A DNA stretch of 64,000 nt from Bombyx mori (Eukaryota > Arthropoda > Insecta > Lepidoptera > Bombycidae): assembly GCF_030269925.1 (NCBI RefSeq), contig NC_085120.1, positions 12,241,501 through 12,305,500 of the forward strand, read 5' to 3'. Below, in pieces: positions 42,850-53,618 of the stretch; position 1 is the stretch's first letter; the number at the start of each line of letters is the position of its first letter. The notes beneath the pieces were generated by a model, which worked only from the letters and a program-made list of their open reading frames with translations, did no database searches and was not told the origin of the DNA. A program made the translations under genes and the position numbers.

Positions 42850-43615
42850 TATATATTCTAGGGCTCCCGTGAACCTGTTATATTAGATAATCCGAAGCAA
42901 TAAAAAATGATATCTCTTATGAAATCAGCTCCAAGCATTTTCTAACGCCCTGTATACAACAGCGAACATAATTGGATTTGATTGATATTTCCTATTCGGC
43001 CGTTCCACTGTATTCACACACACTCTATTTCCGTTTGTTTACGTGATAAAAAAATTTGGGTTTCGTAAATAATCCATTTTTATTACGCCACTTTGCTTTG
43101 TGTAGCCGTTTTAATGTTAGCCTTACAGATCAAGGTTACGCGTAATCTTACTTGAGAGTTCTCCGGCTATTAGAGATGAACTCCTAGAAATGGTCGTATC
43201 ATTTCTTCATGGAATTGAAGCAACCCCTGCTATTAAACAGTAACCGAAACTTCCACCCACAGACGTCAAAGCGTTGATGCGTTTATCGTGCAATGATATT
43301 CTTTCTATATTCAATAGAATATCGCTTCTCCTCATGCTGTGGGTCCCGCACCCCACATCATCAGAGTTCACGTCTGTTTCCGGAATAACACATAACTGCT
43401 ATATCCATATCACTGATAAACTTTAGCAAATACTGCATTGGAAGAGCTCCAATGGGATACACCAAGATATGACCGTATATTTCTAGTGAAAAGTGAAAAT
43501 AATTCCAGTTTTATCCTAATTAATGTCTAAGAGTAAAATTATTATCATCTGACGTTAGAGCCGATTATAGCCCGCACGTGTAGGTACCAAACACCGTGCT
43601 TATTCCCCCAAGAAC
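42850..43615. other. No gene seen
   Basis: No supported feature. Confidence 0.35.
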
Positions 43616-43618
43616 CAG

Positions 43619-43892
43619 TTTAACGGCCGTCTGGTGTAGTGGTAAGTGACATGGTCACTACACAAGGGGGTCGCGGGTTCGAATCCCGCCAAGGGAAGAT
43701 ATTTGTATGATAAATATAAATGTCTTTTCCAGGGTTATGGATGTCTATTAAATATATGTATGTGTATAATAAAAATCTTACATTTATTTCCGTTATCTGG
43801 TACCTGTAACACAAGTTCTTTACGAACTTATCACGGGACCCGTTAACGTGGCGTAATTGTTTTTATAAATGAAAAATAAATAAAAATAAAAA
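43619..43892 (+). mobile_element. tRNA-derived SINE, family S2
   Basis: A box 'tggtgtagtggtaag' and B box ggttcgaatcc (43676-43686) are followed by a body shared with 8791-9020 and a 3' A-rich tail. The tRNA-like part cannot close an acceptor stem, so it is not a tRNA gene. Confidence 0.8.
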
Positions 43893-44316
43893 GTATTCTG
43901 GTCTGAGGTCGTTACAATGCAATGGGGATTTCGATTTTGCGTCTCAAAGTCGATGTTGGTATACGCGTATCCTTTATGAGCTCCCGTCACTGCTCAAAAC
44001 CAGGTAAAGTAATAAGCAATCAATAAAATTAGGTATGTTAGGCATAGCTGGATATGTTTTATTTTATACCAGCACTGAGGGATATATGTGACGACAAACA
44101 CGTTTCACGTACAACCGTAAAATATTATTTATCATACTTTGTTTGAAGACGGAGATATTATACGGACTTACTTAAAAAACCCCAAAAAAATGCACGGCAA
44201 TGATAAGCATTGGAAACGCGCAAGCAATGAGGTCTACTTTAATATGGATGGTGCAATTTTAAAGGGGAGACGGCGGGAGTATGTCAAGTAAAGTAACAGT
44301 ACATATATCAAGTTTT

Positions 44317-44755
44317 GAAGTCGTCGTGGCCTAAAGGATAAGACGTCCGGTGCATTCGTGTTGAAGCGATGCACCGGTGTTCGAATCTCAGGCGGGTACC
44401 AATTTTTCTAATGAAATACGTACTCAACAAATGTTCACGATTGACTTCCACGGTGAAGGAATAACATCGTGTATTAAAAATCAAACCTGCAAAATTATAA
44501 TTTGCGTAATTACTCGTGGTAGGACCTCTTGTGAGTCCGCGCGGGTAGGTACCACCGCCCCGCCTATTTCCGCCGTGAAGCAGTTTCGCGTTTCGGTTTC
44601 AAGGGTGAGGCTGCCGTTGTAACTGTACTTGAGACCTTAGAACTTATACCTCAAGGTGGGTGGCTCATTTACGTTGTAGATTTCTATCGGCTCCAGTAAC
44701 CACTTACCATCAGAAGGGACCGCTGCTCGTCTACCTACAAGGGCTATAAAAAAAA
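44317..44755 (+). mobile_element. Chimeric Bm1: normal head and body, LINE family B tail
   Basis: The head (A box 'gtggcctaaaggataag', B box 'tgttcgaatctc'), linker and body are typical Bm1 up to 'ctccagtaaccactta'. From there the sequence reads 'ccatcagaaggg' and 'ctcgtctacctacaagggct', then A's. That is the family B LINE terminus, not the Bm1 tail. The switch falls in a phrase common to both families (gtaaccactta). Confidence 0.85.
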
Positions 44756-44822
44756 TCATTCCCTAAATGAATTTACACGTAAGAGCAGCAGAAAAACAAA
44801 ATTGTACAATAGAAAATAAATA

Positions 44823-45060
44823 CTTTTTTATGATTTTATGACCTGGTAATAAAAACTTTAAGCCAAGTCATCTTATATTCTCTTATAATGAAAAATTATA
44901 TGTAGCGAAATGAGATGAAGTTGATTAATTTCAGACTTTAATCAATCGGGATGAAATCGAATGAAACAAGCTGAGAAAAGATGTAATAACCTTTCTGCAG
45001 CTGAGGTGTCAGAATCACAAAATCAGCAATTAACTTGTTTGATTTGCTAATTTTGTGTGT
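44823..45060 (+). repeat. Dispersed repeat G, second copy at 61138-61440
   Basis: 'attttatgacctggtaa', 'agcgaaatgagatgaag', 'ttaatcaatcgggatgaaat' align with the 61 kb copy, which carries an expanded GATGA microsatellite. Unclassified. Confidence 0.5.
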
Positions 45061-45454
45061 TCATTTTTTTGTGCTAATTCTCTCATCGCGTTGCGGCCAA
45101 AAATTCCAGAAAAAAAATACTAGAATAAGCTGTAGACAGTGAATTTAAGATCTCTGAAAAGGTTCCAATACAAATCGTGAAACAATATTATTTATTAAAT
45201 AATAAATAATCAATAATATTTAATAAATAATAATAAATAATTATTTAAACACGAGTATTTAAACACTCTCCTTATTAAGATCTCAATTTTTATAATAAAT
45301 CTCATTCTTAAATTTATCTTAGTACCTAGTTTAAATAAGCTGTAAGTTTCTCCTTCTGTATGCCAACAGGCAGAATGTAGTGGGATTGAAAATATTTTAT
45401 ACTAAGACCATACTTGTACCTGCATTCTATACAAATAAATAAACTATTATTATT
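45061..45454. other. No gene seen; possible LINE tail at its end
   Basis: A phrase with 'ctgcattctatacaaataaa' and a (TTA)n run near 45420-45455 looks like a retroposed 3' end. Otherwise nothing supported. Confidence 0.3.
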
Positions 45455-45880
45455 ACTAGTGGTCCAGCAGTAGTCGACATTTGACTATAATTAATTGGAA
45501 TTGTAAGTTTGTACACTATTATGATTGTATTTCATACTTCTATAATCACAAATTTCGCCAAGACTACACTATAAAAAATATGAACTAAGACAAACAATAT
45601 TTAATCTATTCTCAATTTGACAACAGACGTCAAGAACAAAAGTTTGACAATAAATACCTAGTATGCATGCGTGTGTGCGTCAAATACATGGTATGTAGTG
45701 TGTGTAATGTTTTCTTTACTGATTTAATGTATTTTTATGCATTTTTAAAAAAAATTATTAGCATTGTGCACTTATTCTCTATATTCTCTACAAGTGTGGA
45801 AAATTTCATACGCCTCCGTCCGCGCAATTTTCGTAAAAAGGGATACAAAGGTTTTGCTTCACGTATTAATATGTAGATAT
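45455..45880 (+). repeat. Dispersed repeat D, uninterrupted copy
   Basis: Counterpart of 8407-9045 without the SINE: 'actagtggtccagcagtagt', 'gtatgcatgcgtgtgtgcgt', 'cgcctccgtccgcgcaattt', 'tttgcttcacgtatta'. It shows the pre-insertion state of the 8.8 kb site. Confidence 0.65.
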
Positions 45881-46094
45881 GGATTTTATTCCAAAGTACA
45901 AGTTTCATTTCCATTAACGTAGAAGGTCCATTAAAAACGTAATGTCGGTACACAGCGTATGAATGAATCTTTAAATTGAATATTTCGATCTTCAGCGGTT
46001 ATTTTCGGAGCGAATTCCTTGATGTTGTTATATTTCTACGTCTCTTTACTTTCAGAATGAATTAATGTGTGTCAAAAGAATTTTATTAGATAAA

Positions 46095-46290
46095 GAATAT
46101 TAATAAGTGCACGGTAGAGGGGAAAGAGGTCGACCGAAGAAGACATGGATGGAGTGTGTTTGAATGACGATATGAGAGAGAGAGAGAGGAGTGAGTGTTG
46201 AGATGACGGCTGATAGAAGAGAATGGAAGAGAAAAATTGCTTTGCCGACCCCACCTAGTGGGATAAGGTGGAGAAAAAGAAAAAATAATA
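46095..46290 (+). mobile_element. RTE-type LINE 3' end
   Basis: Shorter copy of 10660-10930: 'gaggtcgaccgaagaagaca', 'gagtgttgagatgacggctg', 'cgaccccacctagtgggata' and an A/G-rich tail. It encodes GRGRPKK-type residues. Confidence 0.7.
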
Positions 46291-46571
46291 TTAATAATTT
46301 AGGTATCCATATGTTTTTTAGTCTCTCCTCCTAACGCCCCACCGAATTATTTAAAAAACCCGTACGTTCCAAGAGTTTGGATGTACTAGATGAACAAATA
46401 AACCGGCTGACATGATGCTGCTATTTGAACCATTAGACATTTCTCCCTTACGACCATCTTCGAAATTCCTCAAGCCGGTAAGCCTTTACTTATATATCGC
46501 CTGATGTCATAACTGAAAAACCATAGATTTTTATAGCTCGCCTTTGACCATCAACGGCTCGACTGTCCTTA

Positions 46572-46780
46572 TTCAGGGTGGACGAGCTCATAGCCCACTT
46601 GGTGTTAAATGGTTACTGGAGCCCATAGACATCTACAGCGTAAATGCGCCACTCATAGTTACAACGGCTGCCCCGCCCTTCAAACTGAAACGCATTAATG
46701 CTTCACGGCTGAAATAGGCAGGGTAGTGGTACCTACCCGTGCGAACTCACAAGAGGTCCTACCACCAGTAATTAAATTGT
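46572..46780 (-). mobile_element. Bm1 SINE with internal deletion
   Basis: 'cgagctcatagcccacttgg' to 'gtaaatgcgccactcatag', where about 40 bp are missing, then 'cggctgccccgcccttcaaa' and 'gtcctaccaccagtaatta'. Confidence 0.85.
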
Positions 46781-47829
46781 AATACCAAAAGTACGTAACG
46801 TGGGTATTGACCGGATTTTATACGAAAATTTACTAAGCAAGAAAACCTGCTCCAACATCATAAAACAATGTATTATGATTGTTGTCGAAAGCGGTTAAAT
46901 AAGCATTATTAAGTATAACCCCACAACTGCTGGTCTAGAACTTAACAAAATTTAAACGAGACCACCACCAGTATATGACAGAAGATCACCAATTTTCGAA
47001 TAAAAAGCAATCGACTCACCTAGAAAAAAGTTCTGAGGTAACAACACACAAAAAATACAGTCCAATTGATAAACTCCTTCTGGAAATCAATTAAAAATAA
47101 TCCTACATAACCTCATTAACAATCTTATAAGGAACTCGAATTCCAGAAAGTTCCATAAAAGTGGAAATACATTTGTCAACATTCAGATAATGATACATTT
47201 ATCGCCTGACTGGGACATCGCATCGGTGACGACAGCACACGACTAAAAATCACTTCACTAACACATGCCAGCCGTATGTGTCATTGTTTGGAAACAATGG
47301 CTTGTTGGCGCGATGCGTTGTGACTCCGGTTAAAGGCTCAAAGAAAATGACTCATCAAGAAAAAGCAGTAACAGCTTCACTAATCTAAAATGTATTTGTC
47401 CTCTGTTTGGCAACCGTGTAAACAGAACTTTAACAATCTTCTTCTCAGACATTCCCTCATTAATGAGAATCGTGACTTCTGTGATCTTCTACCTGTGTCT
47501 CTCCTCCTATTACTTTGTTGTTCTATAACTGACTTGTTGTTGCTTGATATTGTGTTGACATTTCTTCTTTTCTTTTTGATGTGACATGACATCTATTAGA
47601 CATTCATATTAATATTTCAACAATTATTACTGTTTTACTTGTTAAATTTGAATTTCAAAGTATGTTTTCATTAGGTATTCTTTTTTATTATTATTGTATT
47701 CCATCATCGAGCCGATGAATTGCCAATGTTATGTACGCCATTATTGTCACATTCATCAGACCATAAATTAAATAGTTTAAGTTATTTTAAATGTGAAATA
47801 TTTGTGACGTGGCAGTACTTTTTTAAATA
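46781..47829. other. No gene seen
   Basis: Mostly AT-rich. A segment at 47400-47590 is open on both strands and resembles a retroelement coding remnant, but I cannot classify it. Confidence 0.3.
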
Positions 47830-48210
47830 AATAAATTACTATTTTTTGAGTTGTGGAGAGCTTATTAGAGTGGAATTCCCAGTCGTTGCATGCCAGCGGC
47901 ATTTTTTTGGGCGCGGCCCGAACCTTCTACCAGGTGTCCGCGCCTAGGGAACACGTAGGATATGTGGAACTTCATGGTCTACAGATGTTGGGAACAGATC
48001 GCGGACCCAAGGATACTTTTAGAACCCGCGGTCTGCCGTACCGAGTGACTCTCCTTGCACTCTCTCACCTGACATCCGATCTCCAGCCGGGGTCAGAACC
48101 CAGTCAGAGTAGAGGGTTCCCTTGAGCAACACTACAACCAGACTCGTATGCTGAGTGACCTGACGAAGCCACCGCTTCGGACTTCGAACTCTAGGCGTCT
48201 TGCCTTCTTT
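47830..48210. other. GC-richer unclassified segment
   Basis: Composition differs from the flanks, and a 90-codon open frame (plus, from 47853) covers most of it. No domain is recognisable. It could be a truncated retroelement ORF or a cryptic exon. Confidence 0.25.
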
Positions 48211-48549
48211 TTTACCGGTAGTGATGAAACTTTCCTAGTTATCAAGGTTTCAGCAGACAATGAGACTGAAATGTTGCAGGATCCAATGAAAACATACGGT
48301 TGACAATTGTTTATCATTGCCAAGTATGTTGGCAAAACGTGAAAAAATAAATTCAATTGTGTGTACGCAAGCTGTGCAGTTTCAACGGGAGCACTGTAAT
48401 ACAGTAGAGTAATTTGATTAAAAACAACATTATCTCTTTTACGCATGCATTGGTTATCAAATTAAGTACCCTTTTAAACTATTACTTGAAAAATTCATAT
48501 TTTTATTTCGTATTGACCTGTCTTATCCGTTTGTAGTCCCTTAGTTTAA

Positions 48550-48712
48550 TTCGCAAAGCAGCTGCCCTCGAGTTATTAACTCTCCTTTGGAGGCGCTCAG
48601 GCAGCTGTTAGCAAATCCCATTTCTCCTGGCTGAGCTAAGCCTCCTTTGCTCGCCCACCTGTTCTGGTAAGCTTGAAAGGCCTTCGGGCCACCAGTAATC
48701 CTTCCTTCCTAA
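48550..48712 (+). mobile_element. Jockey-clade LINE 3' fragment, older copy
   Basis: 'ttggaggcgctcaggcagct', 'tttgctcgcccacctgtt' and 'aaggccttcgggccaccagt' match the 3' UTR of the neighbouring complete LINE, but with more changes and opposite orientation. Confidence 0.75.
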
Positions 48713-49103
48713 AATAACTGTAGTCCCTTTCAGGCACTCACATCCTGTTACTGTTTAAACATAATCTGCCCAACGTTTCTTAGTGCATTCTTGTCATTCT
48801 TTACGACTTGGTCGCATCCACCGACGGGCTTCTCATCTCTTACAAATGTTTTTGTTTTTTTTTTTTTTTTTTTTTATGATTGAAAGTTTACTGGTGGCCC
48901 GAAGGCCTTTCCAGTTTCACCAGGACAGGTGGGCGAGCAAAGGCTCAGCCAAGAGGGGTGGGATTTGCTAACAACTGCCCGAGCGCCTCCGAAGGAGACC
49001 TAACAATTCAAGAGCAATTGTTTCGCGAATGAATCTACTACCGGATCGGAATCGCGACCCGCTGAGAAGATCCGGCGAGAAACTCAGCGGGCTGATGCAT
49101 GGG

Positions 49104-51986
49104 TTAGGTTGCACGTCGACCTCTTTGTCGAGTTCGACGAGTACGGTTACCGGGGTCCCTAAGCCTGCCCCTAGTATTAGAGCTGAAGGCATCTAATGCA
49201 AAGGTTATTGGATCTGATGGATCCGTAAGGACGTGTCTAGGGCGTCGACGGTGACTGGCTCCTGCATGATCAGGATTCGGGGAGTAGTCAGCGGCGGCAA
49301 CGATAAGGCGATTATCATGACGCATAGCCTTATCGAAGTATCGTTCCGACGCCGACTTCATGTATTTCCGAATTGATTCGAGGCCCAGGTCGTCGTGTAG
49401 GTCAACGTTCCTCACGAACCACGGAGCCCCGACAGCTAACCTGCAAAAGCGGGATTGTAGGGATTGGAGGGTGTCTATGTGTGTGCGGGCCGCGTGAGCG
49501 AACACCACACTCGCGTAAGTCATGACGGGCCTTATGCAAGTTTTGTAAAGTGTCACCTTGTTCCGAAGGGACATTTTACTCCGCTTACAGATCATGGGGT
49601 AGAGTCTACCGAGAATAAACGCGGCACGGTCACGGACTGATTTTATATGCGGGCGGAATGTCATCGATGCATCCAGGGTAACGCCCAGGTACTTGACCTT
49701 CCTGGCCCAGGGTATGGGTTGTCTAAAGAGAGTAATCGGGGGTGTGAGATTCCTCCTCCTAATCCGGGAGGAAATCCGTGTGGAGCTTCCCCTCTGAAAT
49801 AGCACCGCAGTACTTTTCGCTGGGTTGATGTCTATGCGCCATTTTCGGAACCACTGTCCTAGGGCTAGGGCTGCGCTCTGAAGCTTCTTCGCGATTAGGG
49901 ACTTATTTCTACTAGAATAGTAAACAGTCGTGTCGTCGGCGAATAAAGCTAAATGGGTCGGCGGCGACCGGGGAATATCGTTGACGAATAAGCTAAATAG
50001 GAGGGGTGAGAGGACAGAGCCTTGCGGGACTCCAGCTGTGAGAGGTCGTGGGGAGGAGCGGGTTCCCTCGACTCGATATCGAAAAGAGCGGTTCGACAAG
50101 AAGTCCCGTATGATGAGCACGAGACTATCCGGCACGCCCATGTTGAATAGTTTGAAAATCAAACCATTGTGCCAGACTTTGTCGAACGCTTTTGCGACGT
50201 CGAAGAAGAGAGCTCCCGTGTATAACGGTTTTGGTCGATTAAGCCCCACAAGAATGTGCTCCGTGAGGCGGTGCACCTGTTGAACGCATGAGTGATTTGT
50301 ACGGAATCCGAATTGTTCATCGATGAGAATGCCCTTGGATGAGACGAAGTCTCTGAGGCGTTTGTAGAGCAGACGCTCATACAGTTTGCCTAGAGACATG
50401 AGGAGGCTAATCGGGCGGTAGCTCGTCGGATGATTTTTTGGTTTACCGGGTTTATGTATGCCGATAACGTCCGCTTCTTTCCACACCGCGGGAAAGATAC
50501 AGTTCGCCATAGCGGCATTGAAAATAGATGCCAACATCACGATGAGTTGGACGGGTAGAAGTTTAATAACGCGGTTAGATATACCGTCGGAACCGGGAGC
50601 CTTGCGAGGACGTAGGTCTTTGATCAAGTCTTTAACTTCTATCGGGGTGACGGGTGGTAACGCATCCGATGGTGGCAAGGAGGCTCTGCGTTCTACCTCA
50701 CTGTCTACTAATTCTACATGAACAGGGTCCACGGATTGAGTGCTGGGCGTGCACTGGGTATGCAATGTATCGGCCAGCAGCTCTGCTTTTTCGTCATCAT
50801 CGAACGCCGCGAGTCGGCCTGAGGGGCCTACGAGGGGGGGCATAGTTACTACCGTATCCGATTTGAGAGTACGAGCTAAGCGGTAGTAAGACCTTTGGGA
50901 GGGCGCGAGTCCTTCTAAGAAATCAGACCATCTGGCATCTCGGACTTCGGCGATGCGAGACTTTACGTCGCGTTGTAGGGCACGCATTCGAATACGATTT
51001 TCCGCGGTAGGATACCTGTCGTAGGCGCGTATCGAGGCGTTCTTAGCTCTAAGGAGTTCCCTAATATCGTCGGACAATTTGAAGCGGTGAAGGAAGTCCT
51101 CCGCTACAACTTGTTTCGATGACCTATCTAATGTCGAGGTGATGTGTGACGTTAAGATGTCTATGGCTTCAGCGGTATCCTGAGGAGACGGGATAGAGTC
51201 CGGGTTAAACGGGAGCGATGGTGGATCAGATTCAGCCAGGCTGATGCCCAGCGTGTGCCAATCCACCACAGTCCTCGTGACGGGAACGGAATCGGGAGCG
51301 CGACCCAGCTTCATGACGACGGGACGGTGGTCTGAATCTAACTCTGAAACTACTTCGATCGAGTGTAAGCGCAGAGTTACGTTTTTTAATAACGCTATGT
51401 CGAGTATATCCGGGCGATGCGCGATATTTAGCGGGTAGTGAGTCGGGGTTAGCGGAGCGACGATATCGAAGGCGAGATCATCGACTAACGCGTCAAGCCG
51501 CCTGCCATTCGGGGTTGTGGTGTGTGAGTTCCACCTGATGTGTTTACAATTTAGGTCGCCCGCCAGAATGACAGAGCTCCCCATACCGAGCAGCGCCCCG
51601 ATATCACTGCTTAGAACGGTCTTATCCGGTGGAAGATAAACGGACGCGATAACGATCGGCGCGTGTCCCGTCAGTGAGATTCGGCACACTGATGCTTCGA
51701 TATTAGCGAGCGCGGGAGGATCGAGCGGGACGCAATGCAGGGCTCTTCTATAGTAAATGACGGTACCACCACCACGGGCAGAGAGCCTGTCGTTCCTGAC
51801 CATGTTATAGTTCGCGATTTTAGGGTCAGGGCGCGCGGGTTTAAGTAGGGTCTCCTGCACTAAAAAGATATCAATTTGATGGTCACGCAAAAAGTCAGAA
51901 ACCTGATCACGTTGATTTGCGAGACCGTAAGCGTTAAAAAATCCTATCGTTACGGATAGGGGCTTTATTCTACTTATATACGCCAT
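49104..51986 (-). CDS. LINE ORF2: endonuclease-reverse transcriptase (960 aa)
   Basis: This protein nicks the target and copies its own RNA in place. The ATG at 51986 follows the ORF1 stop by 3 nt in the same frame. Residues ~10-230 hold the APE-type endonuclease (GFFNAYG, LVQETLLK, LAGDLNCKHIRWNS, SELDSDHRPVV). Residues ~475-760 hold the reverse transcriptase (SYRPISLL, EQFGFRTNHS, LFFDVAKAFD, GVPQGSVLSPL, catalytic FADDTTVYY). A thumb/C-terminal part ends in a very basic tail (RTRRTRQRGRR). No RNase H domain is present, which is usual for the jockey clade. All catalytic motifs are intact. Confidence 0.93.
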   Translation of the reverse strand: MAYISRIKPLSVTIGFFNAYGLANQRDQVSDFLRDHQIDIFLVQETLLKPARPDPKIANYNMVRNDRLSARGGGTVIYYRRALHCVPLDPPALANIEASVCRISLTGHAPIVIASVYLPPDKTVLSSDIGALLGMGSSVILAGDLNCKHIRWNSHTTTPNGRRLDALVDDLAFDIVAPLTPTHYPLNIAHRPDILDIALLKNVTLRLHSIEVVSELDSDHRPVVMKLGRAPDSVPVTRTVVDWHTLGISLAESDPPSLPFNPDSIPSPQDTAEAIDILTSHITSTLDRSSKQVVAEDFLHRFKLSDDIRELLRAKNASIRAYDRYPTAENRIRMRALQRDVKSRIAEVRDARWSDFLEGLAPSQRSYYRLARTLKSDTVVTMPPLVGPSGRLAAFDDDEKAELLADTLHTQCTPSTQSVDPVHVELVDSEVERRASLPPSDALPPVTPIEVKDLIKDLRPRKAPGSDGISNRVIKLLPVQLIVMLASIFNAAMANCIFPAVWKEADVIGIHKPGKPKNHPTSYRPISLLMSLGKLYERLLYKRLRDFVSSKGILIDEQFGFRTNHSCVQQVHRLTEHILVGLNRPKPLYTGALFFDVAKAFDKVWHNGLIFKLFNMGVPDSLVLIIRDFLSNRSFRYRVEGTRSSPRPLTAGVPQGSVLSPLLFSLFVNDIPRSPPTHLALFADDTTVYYSSRNKSLIAKKLQSAALALGQWFRKWRIDINPAKSTAVLFQRGSSTRISSRIRRRNLTPPITLFRQPIPWARKVKYLGVTLDASMTFRPHIKSVRDRAAFILGRLYPMICKRSKMSLRNKVTLYKTCIRPVMTYASVVFAHAARTHIDTLQSLQSRFCRLAVGAPWFVRNVDLHDDLGLESIRKYMKSASERYFDKAMRHDNRLIVAAADYSPNPDHAGASHRRRPRHVLTDPSDPITFALDAFSSNTRGRLRDPGNRTRRTRQRGRRAT

Positions 51987-51989
51987 TGA

Positions 51990-53618
51990 TTACCGGCGGA
52001 GTGAGGGGAGGACGTACGTATTTAATGACGCGTATACGTCGGCGTATTCTTGCACAACGGCGATAAAGTGTTGTGCAGTGGAGGCAGCGCGAATGGCGTC
52101 GCCCAAAGCGTTAACGCGCTCAAAGTTGATCGACTGAAAGAAGTCGATCGCTAAAGCGAGATTTTCGGACGCGGTCGGAGGGCAAGTCGCGGGAGAGGGA
52201 CGAGTCGCGGGGGCGGGACGAATCGCGGAGGAGGGAGTTGTAGCCGTGTTCGTGTACGGCAGCGGTTTTGCCCAGGCCGAGACACTGGGCACCGCCGCCG
52301 GAACGAACGCTGGCTTAGCCTGCGACGCAGAGGGTGCCGAGGCTTTGATGTCTGGGCCGGAAGCTCGGAGGCGGTTTTGGCGGGCGACGCGGCGATTTAT
52401 TTTAGGGGCTCGGGGGCAACCACGGTAATTCGCGGGGTGACCCTGTGTTCGACACAGGACGCAGCTAGGCGGTTCCGTCGCGGTTTTTTGGTCGCGAGCG
52501 CAGAGAGCCGTGGCGTGATCGCTCAAACACTTAACACATCGGGGGCGCGCGTGACAGTTACGGGAAGAGTGCCCGTACAATTGACAGTTATGGCACTGGC
52601 TAGGAGTGCCTTTTTTATGGGGGGCTTCGATGGCGATACCGGAGAGCCTACAGACGGTCCGTATGTTAAAAATTTGCTTACCCTCGGGGGTAGGCTGGAG
52701 GGCGACTAGAACCATATTATATGGCTCCCTACCGCGGCCGGTGTGCATGCGGTGCACTGAATTTACTGGTAGGCCTTGTTCCAAAAGGTCGGCCTTGACG
52801 AGCTCTACATCTAACTCTTTAGGGATTCCGCGTATTACAACGCGGAGTTCGCGCTCCTCCTGGAGCGTATAAGTATGGAAACTTATACGTTCCTTACGGA
52901 GGTAAGAAGAGAGGGCCCTATGGTCGTCGGGTGTTTGAACCTTAATTTGAATGCCGTTCGCGAGGTTACGGGCATTCGTGAAATTTATATTTTTGGCCTT
53001 AAGGGCCAGGCAAACTCGATCCCAAGCTGCCTTCTCCTGAAGGATAACCGGGGGAGGGGTCTGGGTTTTAATTTGTGCCACCGGGCGCGGCGACGGAGTG
53101 GCACGGGCTGGGGGCGCAACGGGAGTCTGAGGGCGGGGGCGCGACGCGTTCACGGCTTTGCTAATTTTAGCGGCCGCGGGAGCTCGAGACTCCGCGGCAC
53201 GCTTCTTACCCTTCTGTACCAGGGTGAATCCATCCGTCAATGAGGCGGGGGCGAGGTCGACCTCCATGTCCGAGTCAGAGTCGGAGCACGAGGAGGCGGG
53301 TGCAGGCGACCTACGAGCAAGTGTAGGTGTTTTAGAGGACGCGACGGAGGCCGCGGATGATCGCTCAGCTGAAACGATGGTCACGGCGGACGACGCAGCA
53401 GCTTTTCTCGCCAGTATAGGCGACACGGGGGCGGCAGGCACGACAGAGGCTGCGGTGCTCAATGCAGAAGCTCTGCACGCAGGTACAGGCGACGCAGGAG
53501 CAGCGAGCGCGGCGGAGTCCTCGAGAGGGCTCGCAGTGTGATTGGCCTTGAAGGCCAGAAACTCTGAGGCGAGCTGTGGGTGGCGAAGTCGGAGGAATTC
53601 CGCGAATACAGCGTCCAT
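51990..53618 (-). CDS. LINE ORF1: gag-like RNA-binding protein (542 aa)
   Basis: The best start is the ATG at 53618 (MDAVFAEFLRLRH). The frame stays open upstream only through a GTG at 53663, so the longer version is unlikely. The N-terminal half is Ala/Ser/Pro-rich, with an acidic patch (SCSDSDSDMEVD) and a basic run (QKGKKRA). The C-terminal half has an RNA-recognition-like segment and three zinc knuckles: CX2CX4HX4C, CX2CX3HX4C and CX2CX4HX6C (first: CHNCQLYGH). It ends ...SLRR then TAA, followed by TCA and the ORF2 ATG in frame. ORF1 proteins of this clade package the element RNA. Confidence 0.9.
   Translation of the reverse strand: MDAVFAEFLRLRHPQLASEFLAFKANHTASPLEDSAALAAPASPVPACRASALSTAASVVPAAPVSPILARKAAASSAVTIVSAERSSAASVASSKTPTLARRSPAPASSCSDSDSDMEVDLAPASLTDGFTLVQKGKKRAAESRAPAAAKISKAVNASRPRPQTPVAPPARATPSPRPVAQIKTQTPPPVILQEKAAWDRVCLALKAKNINFTNARNLANGIQIKVQTPDDHRALSSYLRKERISFHTYTLQEERELRVVIRGIPKELDVELVKADLLEQGLPVNSVHRMHTGRGREPYNMVLVALQPTPEGKQIFNIRTVCRLSGIAIEAPHKKGTPSQCHNCQLYGHSSRNCHARPRCVKCLSDHATALCARDQKTATEPPSCVLCRTQGHPANYRGCPRAPKINRRVARQNRLRASGPDIKASAPSASQAKPAFVPAAVPSVSAWAKPLPYTNTATTPSSAIRPAPATRPSPATCPPTASENLALAIDFFQSINFERVNALGDAIRAASTAQHFIAVVQEYADVYASLNTYVLPSLRR

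Noticed and set aside
43623..43695. tRNA gene (A and B boxes visible)
   Set aside because: The ends do not form an acceptor stem, and the sequence continues into a SINE body shared with 8791-9020.
49930..53541. Plus-strand open frames inside the jockey LINE
   Set aside because: They are antisense shadows of ORF1 and ORF2, which have clear motifs on minus.
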